A stretch of DNA of 42,724 nt from an uncultured Lentisphaeria bacterium (GTDB taxonomy: Bacteria; Verrucomicrobiota; Lentisphaeria; Victivallales; Victivallaceae), in contig CASFVA010000041.1 of assembly GCA_949298075.1 (NCBI GenBank), forward strand, positions 1-42,724, read 5' to 3'. The notes beneath the pieces are model-generated. The model had not been told where the DNA came from. It did no database searches and worked only from the letters and a program-made list of their open reading frames with translations. A program made the translations under genes and the position numbers. This document shows, one piece after another, positions 7,758 to 15,992 of this stretch (position 1 is its first letter; the number at the start of each line of letters is the position of its first letter).

Positions 7758-8338
7758 TGGCCGCCATCGGAATTTTTCTGCTGTTCTGTTACTACGGCTG
7801 TCTCTGTTTCGGCGGCGGTTCGGCACTGACCCCGATCTACATTGATGATCTGGTCAACTCCCAGCATTGGATGACGCTGACTGAGTTCGGCGATCTCACC
7901 GCAATATCTCAGATGACTCCCGGACCCATCGGCGTCAACATTGCGACGTTTTTCGGGTTCCGCCGGGCCGGAATCGCCGGAGCGGCGGCGGCGACGTTCG
8001 GATTGCTGTTGCCGTCTTATTTTCTCATGATCATCGCGTTGAAGTCGATTCACCGGTGGCAGTCCAGCCGGGTGGTCCGCGGCATCCTCGCCGGGATCCG
8101 GCCGGCCACGGTCGGCATGGTGGCGGCCTCGCTGCTGATCTTTCTGGGAATGTCGGTGTTCACCGAGCAGATTCCGTGGCATCAGTGGTGGAGCGCGGCG
8201 GCCTGGCCGGAGGGGTTCGCGCTGCGGCCGGGGGCTCTGGCCATTTTTCTGGTTTCCACGCTGGTGCTTTATCGGACCGGGGTCAGCATTTTTGCCGTGG
8301 TGTTTGCCTCGGCGGCGCTCGGCATGCTGTGCTGCTGA
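7754..8338 (+). CDS. Chromate-type transporter, second half (short-chain ChrA)
   Basis: This 194-residue membrane protein is the second CHR domain. It shows the family's best-kept motifs: CFGGGSALTPIY (about residue 17) and ISQMTPGPIGVNIATFFGF (about residue 55). About six membrane segments are predicted. Its ATG overlaps the stop of the preceding gene and is served by a GGGGAG site inside that gene, so the two halves are translationally coupled. Each half has its own start signal and an intact motif set. The split is therefore the natural two-subunit form, not a frameshift in a long ChrA. It is followed by 150 bp containing the promoter of a two-component system. Confidence 0.83.
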   Translation: MMAAIGIFLLFCYYGCLCFGGGSALTPIYIDDLVNSQHWMTLTEFGDLTAISQMTPGPIGVNIATFFGFRRAGIAGAAAATFGLLLPSYFLMIIALKSIHRWQSSRVVRGILAGIRPATVGMVAASLLIFLGMSVFTEQIPWHQWWSAAAWPEGFALRPGALAIFLVSTLVLYRTGVSIFAVVFASAALGMLCC

Positions 8339-8392
8339 CCGCCGGCCGGAGAGTTTCCGACCGGTCCGGTGCGGATAAAGCATGCGCTGAAT

Positions 8393-8421
8393 TTGCAAAA
8401 CCTCTCATCCGGAGCTATATT
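8393..8421 (+). promoter_or_regulatory. Promoter for the two-component system
   Basis: TTGCAA (8393-8398), 17-bp spacer, TATATT (8416-8421), 67 bp before the response regulator start. The match suggests basal expression independent of the transporter genes upstream. Confidence 0.65.
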
Positions 8422-8488
8422 TTAGTGCGGTGGATTGCGCCGCTGGAGTCCGGAGGGTTCACGAATACAGGCAAACCGCAACAGGATA

Positions 8489-9157
8489 ATGAAAATACTG
8501 CTGATTGAAGATGACCGGCACACTGCGGCGTTCATTTTAAAAGGCCTGCAGGAATCCGGCTATACCACCGCCCATGCCGCGGATGGCCGCGAGGGGCTCC
8601 GCATGGCCAAGAGCGAGCCTTTTGATCTGGCGGTGGTTGACCTGATGCTGCCCTTGGTGGATGGTTTCACGGTGATTGAGGGAGTGCGGGCCGCTCAGGT
8701 TACGGCTCCGATCATTGTGCTGAGTGCGCGTAATTCCACTGACGACAAGGTGCGGGCGCTGCATGCCGGAGGCGACGCCTATCTGGTGAAGCCCTTTTCC
8801 TTTACCGAGCTGCTGGCCAACATCCAGGCTCAGCTGAGGCGGTCGACGCTGGCGGCGGAGCCGACGGTGCTGCACGTGGCAGATCTGACCATCGATCTGG
8901 TCAGCCGCAAAGTCACCCGCGGGCCGGTGGTGATTGAACTTCAGCCCCGGGAATATGCCTTGCTGGAGTTTCTGATGCGCAATGCCGGAAGAGTGGTTTC
9001 CAAGACGATGATCATGGAGCATGTCTGGGAATACAACTTTGATCCGCAGACCAACATTGTCGAAGCGCGCATCTACAAGTTGCGCGACAAGATCGACAAA
9101 CCGTTCAAACGTGAGCTGATCCACACCGTCCGCGGAGTGGGGTATGTTCTGGAGTAA
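8489..9157 (+). CDS. OmpR/PhoB-family response regulator
   Basis: This 222-residue transcription factor has a receiver domain (residues 1-115) with acidic pocket E7-D8-D9, phospho-acceptor D51 in VVDLMLP, S79 and K101 in YLVKPF. A winged-helix DNA-binding domain (about 125-222) has the usual ending HTVRGVGYVLE. It is phosphorylated by the kinase encoded next and then binds DNA as a dimer. The layout resembles CusR/QseB-type regulators. The ATG opening MKILLIEDD at 8489 is chosen because the receiver fold begins there; the ribosome binding site is weak (AGGA). The 3' end overlaps the kinase start by 14 bp. Its target genes are not evident, though the neighbouring transporter is a candidate. 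Confidence 0.93.
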   Translation: MKILLIEDDRHTAAFILKGLQESGYTTAHAADGREGLRMAKSEPFDLAVVDLMLPLVDGFTVIEGVRAAQVTAPIIVLSARNSTDDKVRALHAGGDAYLVKPFSFTELLANIQAQLRRSTLAAEPTVLHVADLTIDLVSRKVTRGPVVIELQPREYALLEFLMRNAGRVVSKTMIMEHVWEYNFDPQTNIVEARIYKLRDKIDKPFKRELIHTVRGVGYVLE

Positions 9158-10745
9158 GTCTCCCCGCGCACTGTCGCTCAAAACTAAGGTGGCGCTGAGC
9201 TACGCGGTGCTTTTCATCATTTCCTGCCTGGCGCTGTTTCTGCTGGTGAGCTATGCCATGCGCCAGAACATGCTCCGGATATTGGACACCTCCTCGGCTG
9301 AAATCGGCGACGAACTCCGGATGGAATTCATTGTCGGCAAGCGGCAGGGGCGGATCGGTGACCAGATCAGTCCGGATATGCTGCCGGAGTCGGAGCGGCT
9401 CCGCATTGCCGGAAAGTTCCCGGGATCGCAGATTCTCTATGCCTACCGCACCGACACTCTGGATAAGAGTTACTATCAGAGTTTCATCTATTACGACGGC
9501 GGCTACTACGAGGTAATGGGCAGCGACGGCGGAGAACAGATTTTCAGCCGCCTGATGTCGGATGAGCAGAGCATGCAGAACCTGCGCCGCAGTGTCAACC
9601 GGCTGGTCTACGAGCGCGGCCATGCCAATTTGTTCATCCGGGTGACGGATCCGGAGGGACGGGTTCAAATTGCGACGGCGACACCGTTGCTGCCCGCCAA
9701 CTTCGATTTCAGGGGCTATCGTTCCGACTCCTACACCATCAATACCGGCGGGGTGGAGTTCCGGGTGGTGGTGTTCCGACTGCCGGACGGCACCGCGATC
9801 ACGGTGGGGCGCAACACCGAAAAGCTGGCGGAACAGCTGCGGGAGTATTCTCATTTGTTCATATTGGTGCTGGCGGCGATGACGGTGGCGGGAGCGGTCT
9901 GCGGCTGGCTGGTTTCCCGACGGTTTATTTTCGGAGTCAAGCTGGTCACCCGCGCCGCCCAGCGGATTTATTCGGGCGATTACAGCCACCGGGTGGACCA
10001 GGTCGACGCGGACGAAGAGATCCGCGAATTGATGGAAATGTTCAACCGCATGAATGAGCGCACGGAACAGCTGATGCTGGAGTTGCGCATGGTGACCGAC
10101 AATGTTGCGCACGACCTCAAAACGCCTTTGACACGGATCAGCGGAACGGTGGAGCTGGCGCTCAGCAGCCGGACTCCGGCCGATTTCCGGGAGGTCTGCG
10201 TCTTTGTCGCCAACGAATGCGCCCTGATGCGGTCGATGATCGAGACTATGCTGGAAATCACCCGCACCAACGCCTCGCCCGAGGTGCTGGAAAAAAGCCG
10301 GGTGGACCTCCGGGAACTGCTTGCCGAGGCGCACGAATTGATGCAGCCGCTGGCTGAGCAGGGCGAGCTGGACTTCACACTCTCCCTGCCGGCGGCGGCG
10401 GTGGTGGTCAACGCCGACAAATTGAAAATCCAGCGGGTGATCGGCAATCTGTTGGAAAACGCCATCAAGTTCACGCCGCAGGGCGGCGCGGTCGGCATCG
10501 AATTGACGGCTCCGGATTCGGAAGGCCGTGGCAGCTTCACGGTGCGCGACACCGGCTGCGGCATTTCCGAGGCCGACCGCAAACATGTCTTCGAGCGGTT
10601 TTTCCGTGGCGATGCCAGCCGCAACCGGCCCGGCAACGGACTGGGACTGGCTCTGGTGGCGGCGATTGTCAATGCCCACGGCTGGCGCATTGAGCTGGAC
10701 AGCCAGCTCGGGCGCGGTTCCGCCTTTACTGTGTTTTACAACTGA
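9144..10745 (+). CDS. Membrane sensor histidine kinase
   Basis: This 533-residue kinase is the partner of the preceding regulator. The order is: first membrane helix (about 14-36), a periplasmic sensor of about 195 residues, second helix (about 234-258), a HAMP linker, then a HisKA domain with phospho-acceptor His323 in VAHDLKTPLTR. The catalytic ATPase domain has N-box NLLENAIKF, G1 DTGCGIS, FERFFRG and the GNGLGLALV lid. All catalytic boxes are intact. The sensor domain matches nothing I recognise, so the signal is unknown. The ATG at 9144 lies inside the regulator gene, indicating translational coupling. A 410-bp gene-free gap follows. Confidence 0.92.
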   Translation: MFWSKSPRALSLKTKVALSYAVLFIISCLALFLLVSYAMRQNMLRILDTSSAEIGDELRMEFIVGKRQGRIGDQISPDMLPESERLRIAGKFPGSQILYAYRTDTLDKSYYQSFIYYDGGYYEVMGSDGGEQIFSRLMSDEQSMQNLRRSVNRLVYERGHANLFIRVTDPEGRVQIATATPLLPANFDFRGYRSDSYTINTGGVEFRVVVFRLPDGTAITVGRNTEKLAEQLREYSHLFILVLAAMTVAGAVCGWLVSRRFIFGVKLVTRAAQRIYSGDYSHRVDQVDADEEIRELMEMFNRMNERTEQLMLELRMVTDNVAHDLKTPLTRISGTVELALSSRTPADFREVCVFVANECALMRSMIETMLEITRTNASPEVLEKSRVDLRELLAEAHELMQPLAEQGELDFTLSLPAAAVVVNADKLKIQRVIGNLLENAIKFTPQGGAVGIELTAPDSEGRGSFTVRDTGCGISEADRKHVFERFFRGDASRNRPGNGLGLALVAAIVNAHGWRIELDSQLGRGSAFTVFYN

Positions 10746-10959
10746 GCCGGATTTTCCGTCCGCCGGAGCTTTTCTGTGTTCCTCAGGTTCGGTGGGCTCC
10801 GTCGGAGAGGCTGGCATCGCGGTGTCCCGGAGGGTATTGGGGCGCGATGAAACGCCGCACTGCCGGAGCAATACCGGGACTGGTACGGAGTAATCTCAAT
10901 AAGAGCTCCGGACGGTTCTGCACGGTAAACCGAAACCGCAAACCGGTATTCTGTTTTCA

Positions 10960-11041
10960 GGCGAAGCGCGGCGCGGGGTTGAGGATCAGGGCCGTTACCG
11001 GCTCGCCGTCCCCTGCTGCCGGGCGAAGCGCGGCGCGGGGT
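10960..11041. repeat. 20-bp direct repeat in a 410-bp gene-free gap
   Basis: GGCGAAGCGCGGCGCGGGGT occurs at 10960-10979 and again at 11022-11041, 62 bp apart. The surrounding gap, 10746-11155, contains no credible gene. Apart from the repeat I see only a GC hairpin at 11109-11124 (CCGGCG-GAGC-CGCCGG), which may end the glycosyltransferase or kinase transcript. Confidence 0.6.
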
Positions 11042-11155
11042 CCGGCTCCGGGGCGCTCCCCCCGGTTTGCTTGCGCTCGACCTGCCGGCCGGGACGTCAC
11101 TCGTTAAACCGGCGGAGCCGCCGGATGAATGGTGTTCCGGCTGGAACCGCTGTCG

Positions 11156-12574
11156 TCAGCGCGGCCGGCGCGGTTCGGCGGTCGGCGTCACCGGTGCGGG
11201 AGAGTGGTAGAAGCAGCTCGCGGAAACCTCGCGGGTGAGCCACTTCGAGTTGCGCACCGTCACTACCGAGTAGAGGCTGATCCAGGACAGGGCCACCAGG
11301 TTGAATCCGGCGTAAACGAACGACCAGGCCGCCTGCATTGCACTGTAACGCCGGGCGTAGATCATCGCCGGAATCACCGCCCACAGGATGCTGGCGGCGG
11401 CGGTGGTGTAGATTGCGAAAGGCAGTGCCGAAGGCGTGAGCAGCAGAGAGAACAGTCCGAGCGGCAGGAAGATGCAGGGCAGCAGAATGTTGAGATTCTG
11501 TGCCACCATGTTGATCTGCAGGGCGCAGTGGTCGAAATCGGCCAGGTCGACGCGTTGAAAGGCGAATTTGGTCATCACGAGATTTTCACGGATGTCACTC
11601 CGGGTCCAGCGGATCAGCATCCGGCAGAGCCGGACGTAGGTCGAGGGTACACAGGTTGCAACCACCGCGTTGCTCTGGAATTTGACCTTGTAACCGCTGC
11701 GCAGCAGCAGACTGGTGATGGCCCGGTCCTCGCCGATGGTGGAAGGGGCGCCGAGGAAATTCTGATGGAGCCATTCACTGAGGAGCGGCAGCACTGCAGA
11801 TCTCCGGTATGCGCTGAGGGCTCCGGGAGTGCAGAGCACGGATCCGATCACGCTCTGGCCGGTGCGGATGAATTCAAAGCCGAACGTGAAACAGATGTCG
11901 AGCATGAGCGGAATCCAGCCCTGTTCCAGATTTTTCACCCGGATGCTGCCGGCCACTCCGCCGACTTTGGGATCGCGGAATGGCGCAACCAGATTGCGGA
12001 GCGAGGATTTTTCGACGATGCAGTCGCTGTCGACCGTGACGACCAGGTCGGAGCCGGCGGAGAGCATGCCCTGATAGAGCGCGTGTTTTTTCCCTGCGTT
12101 CTGCTCAAAGTTCACTGGCGTGATCCGGCCGTCGGACTCCGCCGCCGCCCGCAGAATCCAGTCCCAGGTGTCGTCGCGGCTGCCGTCGTTGATGGCGAAA
12201 ATTTCCATTTTTTCCGGCGGATAATCACAGTCGAGCAGACTGCGCAGGGTTTCGGCGACGTGTTCACCCTCGTTGTAGGCCGGGACAATCACCGTGCAGG
12301 TGGGCAGCTCGGCGTCGGCGGCGGCCGGGGTGGGCTGGTAGCGGCACGCCAGTATTGCCAGGAACAGATAGTAGGCCAGGGTCAGTATTGACGCCGCGAG
12401 ACCGGGCCAGAATACCAGATTGGTGTAAAGATCGTCGCCGAGGGCCTGCCCGCTGTAGGTCGGCCAGGCAAAGGCGACAAACGAGCCCAGAATTGCACCG
12501 GCCGCAAGCCAGGTGGCGGCGCTGCCGGGATGACGGCGGATTTGAGTTATGACAGAGGATATTTTCATGTGCAT
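11156..12574 (-). CDS. Processive family-2 glycosyltransferase (hyaluronan synthase/NodC-like)
   Basis: This 472-residue inner-membrane enzyme probably polymerises or extends a polysaccharide from a nucleotide sugar at the cytoplasmic face. Two N-terminal helices (about 20-40 and 52-75) precede a GT2 domain with VIVPAYNEGEHV, INDGSRDDTW, the metal-binding VDSDC, GEDRAIT and a processivity-type IRWTRSDIREN (the QxxRW equivalent, lacking the Gln). Three or four further helices close the protein. This order is typical of HasA, NodC and IcaA-type synthases. Start choice is uncertain: ATG at 12574 is four bases from AAAGG, ATG at 12568 is ten bases away. No export or modification genes lie alongside. 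An AT-rich gap separates it from the divergent sugar operon. Confidence 0.85.
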   Translation of the reverse strand: MHMKISSVITQIRRHPGSAATWLAAGAILGSFVAFAWPTYSGQALGDDLYTNLVFWPGLAASILTLAYYLFLAILACRYQPTPAAADAELPTCTVIVPAYNEGEHVAETLRSLLDCDYPPEKMEIFAINDGSRDDTWDWILRAAAESDGRITPVNFEQNAGKKHALYQGMLSAGSDLVVTVDSDCIVEKSSLRNLVAPFRDPKVGGVAGSIRVKNLEQGWIPLMLDICFTFGFEFIRTGQSVIGSVLCTPGALSAYRRSAVLPLLSEWLHQNFLGAPSTIGEDRAITSLLLRSGYKVKFQSNAVVATCVPSTYVRLCRMLIRWTRSDIRENLVMTKFAFQRVDLADFDHCALQINMVAQNLNILLPCIFLPLGLFSLLLTPSALPFAIYTTAAASILWAVIPAMIYARRYSAMQAAWSFVYAGFNLVALSWISLYSVVTVRNSKWLTREVSASCFYHSPAPVTPTAEPRRPR

Positions 12575-12715
12575 TGATCCTTTCAGTGCGAAAAGCCCTA
12601 TTCCGAATTATAGTCCAATATAGCATGCATAGATAGCCGGAACGTGATTTCAATATGATATTTTTGTTATTAAAAGTATTTTGAAACCTTGATTTTGCAA
12701 TACAGTTTTCATTAT

Positions 12716-12743
12716 TTGTCATAATTAATCAAAAAATTGTCAT
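12716..12743 (+). promoter_or_regulatory. Direct repeat TTGTCAT, 21-bp spacing, upstream of the sugar operon
   Basis: TTGTCAT occurs at 12716-12722 and 12737-12743, two helical turns apart, ending 18 bp before the -35 box of the operon promoter. This is the arrangement expected for an AraC-family activator bound to tandem half-sites. Which regulator binds is unknown. The rest of the 258-bp gap (12575-12832) is AT-rich with no gene. Confidence 0.45.
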
Positions 12744-12761
12744 TTTAAGTCAAAACAGCTC

Positions 12762-12790
12762 TTGAAGAATTCAGCTCAAAGATATATAGT
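12762..12790 (+). promoter_or_regulatory. Promoter of the sugar-acid operon
   Basis: TTGAAG (12762-12767), 17-bp spacer, TATAGT (12785-12790), about 42 bp before the PfkB start codon. It is probably the main promoter for the seven-gene operon. Confidence 0.6.
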
Positions 12791-12832
12791 AATACTTAAG
12801 GTTGACAAATCGGAAGCAGCGGAGGGTGTTCC

Positions 12833-13747
12833 ATGAGCGGTCAGTCGGTTGAATTCGTCGGACTTGGCTTTTGCAGCAATGATTATCTGTGCCGGATTCC
12901 GGAATTGGTTCCGGATGGTAAAGTGGAAATTTCCGAGCACGAGATTCAGGGCGGCGGTCCGGGCGGCGGCGCCACGGTGGCGGCGGCCCGGCTCGGACTG
13001 CGCAGCGCATTCGTGACGACGCTCGGCGATGATTTCGACGGACGGAAAATGATCGAGGACTTCCGGAGCGAGGGAGTGGAGACCGGGAGCATCCGGATTT
13101 GTCCGGGCTGTAAATCGCCGATTGCCTACTGCCTGATCACTCCCGACGGCCGGCGGACCGTGGCCTGGACGAAGAATCACATTCCTGACCTGGTTGAATC
13201 TGATCTGCCGGTCGCCATGATTGCCGGAGCACGGGTGCTTCATCTGGACGGGCATCATACCGCCGCCGCGATTGCGGCTGCGCGGATTGCCCGGGACCAC
13301 GGTGTGCTGGTGAGCATTGACGCCGGAACCATCCGGCCCCGCATCGGTGAGCTGCTCGATCTGGCCGATCTGGTCATTGCCAGCGAGGATTTCTGCCGCA
13401 AGTGGAGCAGGTGCGACGACCTCAGCACCGGGATCCGGGCGCTGGAAGCCCATCACAACCTGGTCACTGCGGTGACCATGGGGGCGCAGGGGGCGATTTA
13501 CGTCGATCCCGAGTCAGGAGAGGTCCGGCTGGTGCCGGCGGCGCCGGCCGAGACGGTGGTGGACACCACTGGCGCGGGGGATTCCTTTCACGGTGCTTTT
13601 GTGTACAGTTATCTGGAGAGCGGTGACATCCGGCGTTCCATGGAGTTCGCCTCCCGTTTCGCGGCGCTGAAGTGCCGCCGGCTCGGCGCCCGGGCCGGGC
13701 AGCCGACCATCCGGGAAATGCGGGAGCTTTATCCGGAGTACCGCTGA
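12833..13747 (+). CDS. PfkB-family carbohydrate kinase
   Basis: This 304-residue ribokinase-fold enzyme phosphorylates a sugar or sugar acid with ATP. The N-terminal GGGPGGGATVAAARLG (about residue 42) is the substrate-side PfkB signature 1. The C-terminal DTTGAGDSFHGAF holds the anion hole and catalytic base Asp250. The ATG at 12833 follows GGAGGGTG. It is the first gene of an operon with IolB and a class II aldolase. In known inositol catabolism those two flank the PfkB-family kinase IolC, which phosphorylates 5-dehydro-2-deoxygluconate, so an IolC-like role is plausible but not proved. A weak hairpin separates it from the next gene. Confidence 0.88.
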   Translation: MSGQSVEFVGLGFCSNDYLCRIPELVPDGKVEISEHEIQGGGPGGGATVAAARLGLRSAFVTTLGDDFDGRKMIEDFRSEGVETGSIRICPGCKSPIAYCLITPDGRRTVAWTKNHIPDLVESDLPVAMIAGARVLHLDGHHTAAAIAAARIARDHGVLVSIDAGTIRPRIGELLDLADLVIASEDFCRKWSRCDDLSTGIRALEAHHNLVTAVTMGAQGAIYVDPESGEVRLVPAAPAETVVDTTGAGDSFHGAFVYSYLESGDIRRSMEFASRFAALKCRRLGARAGQPTIREMRELYPEYR

Positions 13748-13769
13748 GGAGACGGGGGCAATGACGCCA

Positions 13770-13793
13770 GCCGGCATATCCGGCGGTGTTTTT
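13770..13793 (+). terminator. Weak hairpin with T-run inside the operon
   Basis: GCCGG-CATAT-CCGGC is followed after a few bases by TGTTTTT. The short stem suggests partial termination or RNA stabilisation between the kinase gene and the downstream genes, not a full stop. Confidence 0.3.
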
Positions 13794-13831
13794 ATGGTTT
13801 AATTCAAAGTTTGAAACAACTGGGTGATGAC

Positions 13832-15187
13832 ATGAAAATCGGATTTCTTCCTTTCACCAAAGCCAGCTGGATGAATCCGCGTCTGGATGGTCAGCGCGTT
13901 GCCGCGCTGGAACTGCTCCGGCGGAGTTTTCCCGAAGTCGAGTTTGTCGGGGGCGACCGGATGATCGCTTTCGAACCTGAACTGCTGGCCGAACGGGAAC
14001 GCTTCGAGGCGGAGCGGGTGGATGGCATCATTGCTTTTTTTGCCACGTTTTCGCTGGGCACCCTGCTGCCGTTGATCGCCAATGAACTCAAAAAACCGGT
14101 GGTGCTCTGGTCGATGCCGGAACCCCCGATGACCGGCGGCCGGCTGGCGGCCAACAGCTTCTGCGCGGCCAACATGAATGCGCATTTCATGTGGAAGCTG
14201 GGAATTCCTTATTTTCACGTCCACGCGCCGGTCGACGCGGCGGCGGCGGAGCAGTTCGGACCGGTGCTCCGGGCGGTCGCCGCGGCCCGGCGGATTCAGC
14301 AGCTGCGGCTGGGAGTCATCGGAGGACGGGTGCCGGGATTTTACACCTCAGGATGTGATGAAATGCTGCTGCGCCGGGCGCTGGGAGTTGAACTGAAGTA
14401 CATCACCCTGCTTGAAGTGGTCAAACGCGCCGAGGCGATGAGCGAGGCGGAACTGGCTCCGGCGCTGGAACTGATCCGGGGGGATTCGGCCGCCATTCAG
14501 GGGCCGACTCCCGATGAACTCCGTAAATCGGCCGGCATTTTTACCGCGGTCAATCAGCTCCGGGAAAAGTATCTTGTTTCGGCGTTCGCCATGCGGTGCT
14601 GGCCGGAATTCAATGAGAATGATCTCTGCGGCATCGGGGTCTGCTCCACCATCGGCATGCTGACCAACCACGGCACCGTCACCGCCTGCGAGGGTGATGT
14701 GTACGGCGCCGTCACCATGCTGATTCAGCAGTACCTGACCGGCGGCAAGCCGTTTTTCTGTGACATGATCGTGATGGAGGGCGAGACCGGTGTGGCCTGG
14801 CACTGCGGCGCGGCGCCGGCCGAGCTGTGCCGGAACGGATTTGAGGCCAGACTGCGGCAGAGTTCGATCATCGACGGCGGCGACCGCAAGGGACTCACCA
14901 ACGAATTCCCGCTGAAGCCCGGACGGATCACGCTGGCGCGGCTCAGCGAAAACCGCGACGGCACCGGCTTCCGGATGCTGATTGCCCCCGGCGACGGGAT
15001 TGAAACGGAACAGGAGCTGCGCGGCAATCCGCTTCGCATCCGGTTCGACGCCGGCTGCGACCGACTCCGCGAGACGGTGATCGAACTGGGCTTCGAACAC
15101 CATTACAGTCTGATCCACGGCGACATCACGGCCGAACTGACACACTTCTGCAAAATTCTTGATATTGAACCTGTCGTTGTAAAATAG
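13832..15187 (+). CDS. L-fucose/L-arabinose isomerase-family protein
   Basis: This 451-residue protein has the three-domain fold of the FucI/AraA superfamily, which interconverts aldoses and ketoses with a divalent metal. The catalytic region is visible as AMRCWPEFNENDLCGIGVCSTIGML (about 250-275) and TACEGDVYGAVTML, with acidic residues in the expected places, plus a late HYSLIHGD segment that could supply the metal-binding histidine. It is shorter than E. coli FucI (591 aa) and near the length of the shorter uncharacterised members. The ATG at 13832 has GGGTGA five bases upstream; the TTG at 13811 does not. In this operon it would make the ketose form of the substrate before phosphorylation. 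The substrate is unknown. Confidence 0.82.
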   Translation: MKIGFLPFTKASWMNPRLDGQRVAALELLRRSFPEVEFVGGDRMIAFEPELLAERERFEAERVDGIIAFFATFSLGTLLPLIANELKKPVVLWSMPEPPMTGGRLAANSFCAANMNAHFMWKLGIPYFHVHAPVDAAAAEQFGPVLRAVAAARRIQQLRLGVIGGRVPGFYTSGCDEMLLRRALGVELKYITLLEVVKRAEAMSEAELAPALELIRGDSAAIQGPTPDELRKSAGIFTAVNQLREKYLVSAFAMRCWPEFNENDLCGIGVCSTIGMLTNHGTVTACEGDVYGAVTMLIQQYLTGGKPFFCDMIVMEGETGVAWHCGAAPAELCRNGFEARLRQSSIIDGGDRKGLTNEFPLKPGRITLARLSENRDGTGFRMLIAPGDGIETEQELRGNPLRIRFDAGCDRLRETVIELGFEHHYSLIHGDITAELTHFCKILDIEPVVVK

Positions 15188-15198
15188 GAGTTGACACC

Positions 15199-15990
15199 AT
15201 GAATCTGCTGATTAAAACCGATGTCCGCAAGGGCTGCAACCGGGTGTTCGAGCTGGGGGAATACAATATGAAGCTCACTGCGTTCAGCATTGTGAAACTG
15301 GACGCCGGAGAGACTTATTCCGGGAACACCGGCGAATTTGAAGTGGCGCTGGTCTGGCTCGGCGGCCGGGCCGCGGTTGCCGGCGACGGCTTCAGTTTTC
15401 CGGAGGTGGGGGAGCGCAAGGATGTGTTTTCCGGCAAGCCGCACACCGTATATCTGCCGCGCCGCACCGCTTACACCATCACGGCGCTGACCTCGACCGA
15501 TTTCGCCTGCAACGCCGCTCCGGCGAGCCGCGACACCGCGGCTCCCTGCGTGATCACGCCCGAGATGACCACCACCATCACCATCGGCCGCGACAACTTC
15601 ATGCGCCAGGCCACGATCATGATCGACGAGAAGTTCGACAGCGAACACTTCTACATCGGCGAGGGCATGATTCCCTCCGGCAACTGGTCGGGCTATCCGC
15701 CCCACCGGCACGACGTGGATAATCCGCCCGAAGAAATCGACATGGAGGAAACCTATTTCTACCGCTTCAATCCGGCCAACGGTTTCGGCATTCAGAAGGT
15801 CTACACGCCGGACGGACGCATTGACGAGACCTACACCGTCAAGAATAACGATACCGTGGCAATTGCCGAGGGGTACCATCCGCTCTGCGGCGCCCCCGGC
15901 TATGACATGTATTATCTGTGGACCATGAGCGGACGGGTCAACCGCGGATTGATCTCCCACAAAGATCCCGAACACGCCTGGGTTAAGTGA
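15199..15990 (+). CDS. iolB: 5-deoxy-glucuronate isomerase (IolB family)
   Basis: This 263-residue double-cupin protein is, in known inositol catabolism, the isomerase turning 5-deoxy-D-glucuronate into 5-dehydro-2-deoxy-D-gluconate. The family block is clear: SGYPPHRHD with metal ligands His169 and His171, DMEETYFYRFNP with Glu183/184, GFGIQKVYT, and EGYHPLCGAPGYDMYYLW with His227. KduI is a related cupin, but these motifs and the length fit IolB better. The ATG at 15199 follows AGGAG and lies 11 bp after the isomerase stop. The upper inositol genes (IolD, IolE and IolG in one cluster) are absent here, so the enzyme may serve another sugar acid. Confidence 0.87.
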   Translation: MNLLIKTDVRKGCNRVFELGEYNMKLTAFSIVKLDAGETYSGNTGEFEVALVWLGGRAAVAGDGFSFPEVGERKDVFSGKPHTVYLPRRTAYTITALTSTDFACNAAPASRDTAAPCVITPEMTTTITIGRDNFMRQATIMIDEKFDSEHFYIGEGMIPSGNWSGYPPHRHDVDNPPEEIDMEETYFYRFNPANGFGIQKVYTPDGRIDETYTVKNNDTVAIAEGYHPLCGAPGYDMYYLWTMSGRVNRGLISHKDPEHAWVK

Positions 15991-15992
15991 CG

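Noticed and set aside
7053-8338. Possible frameshifted single ChrA gene
   Set aside because: The two halves overlap as ATGA, each has its own ribosome binding site and complete motif set, and two-gene short CHR pairs are a known form.
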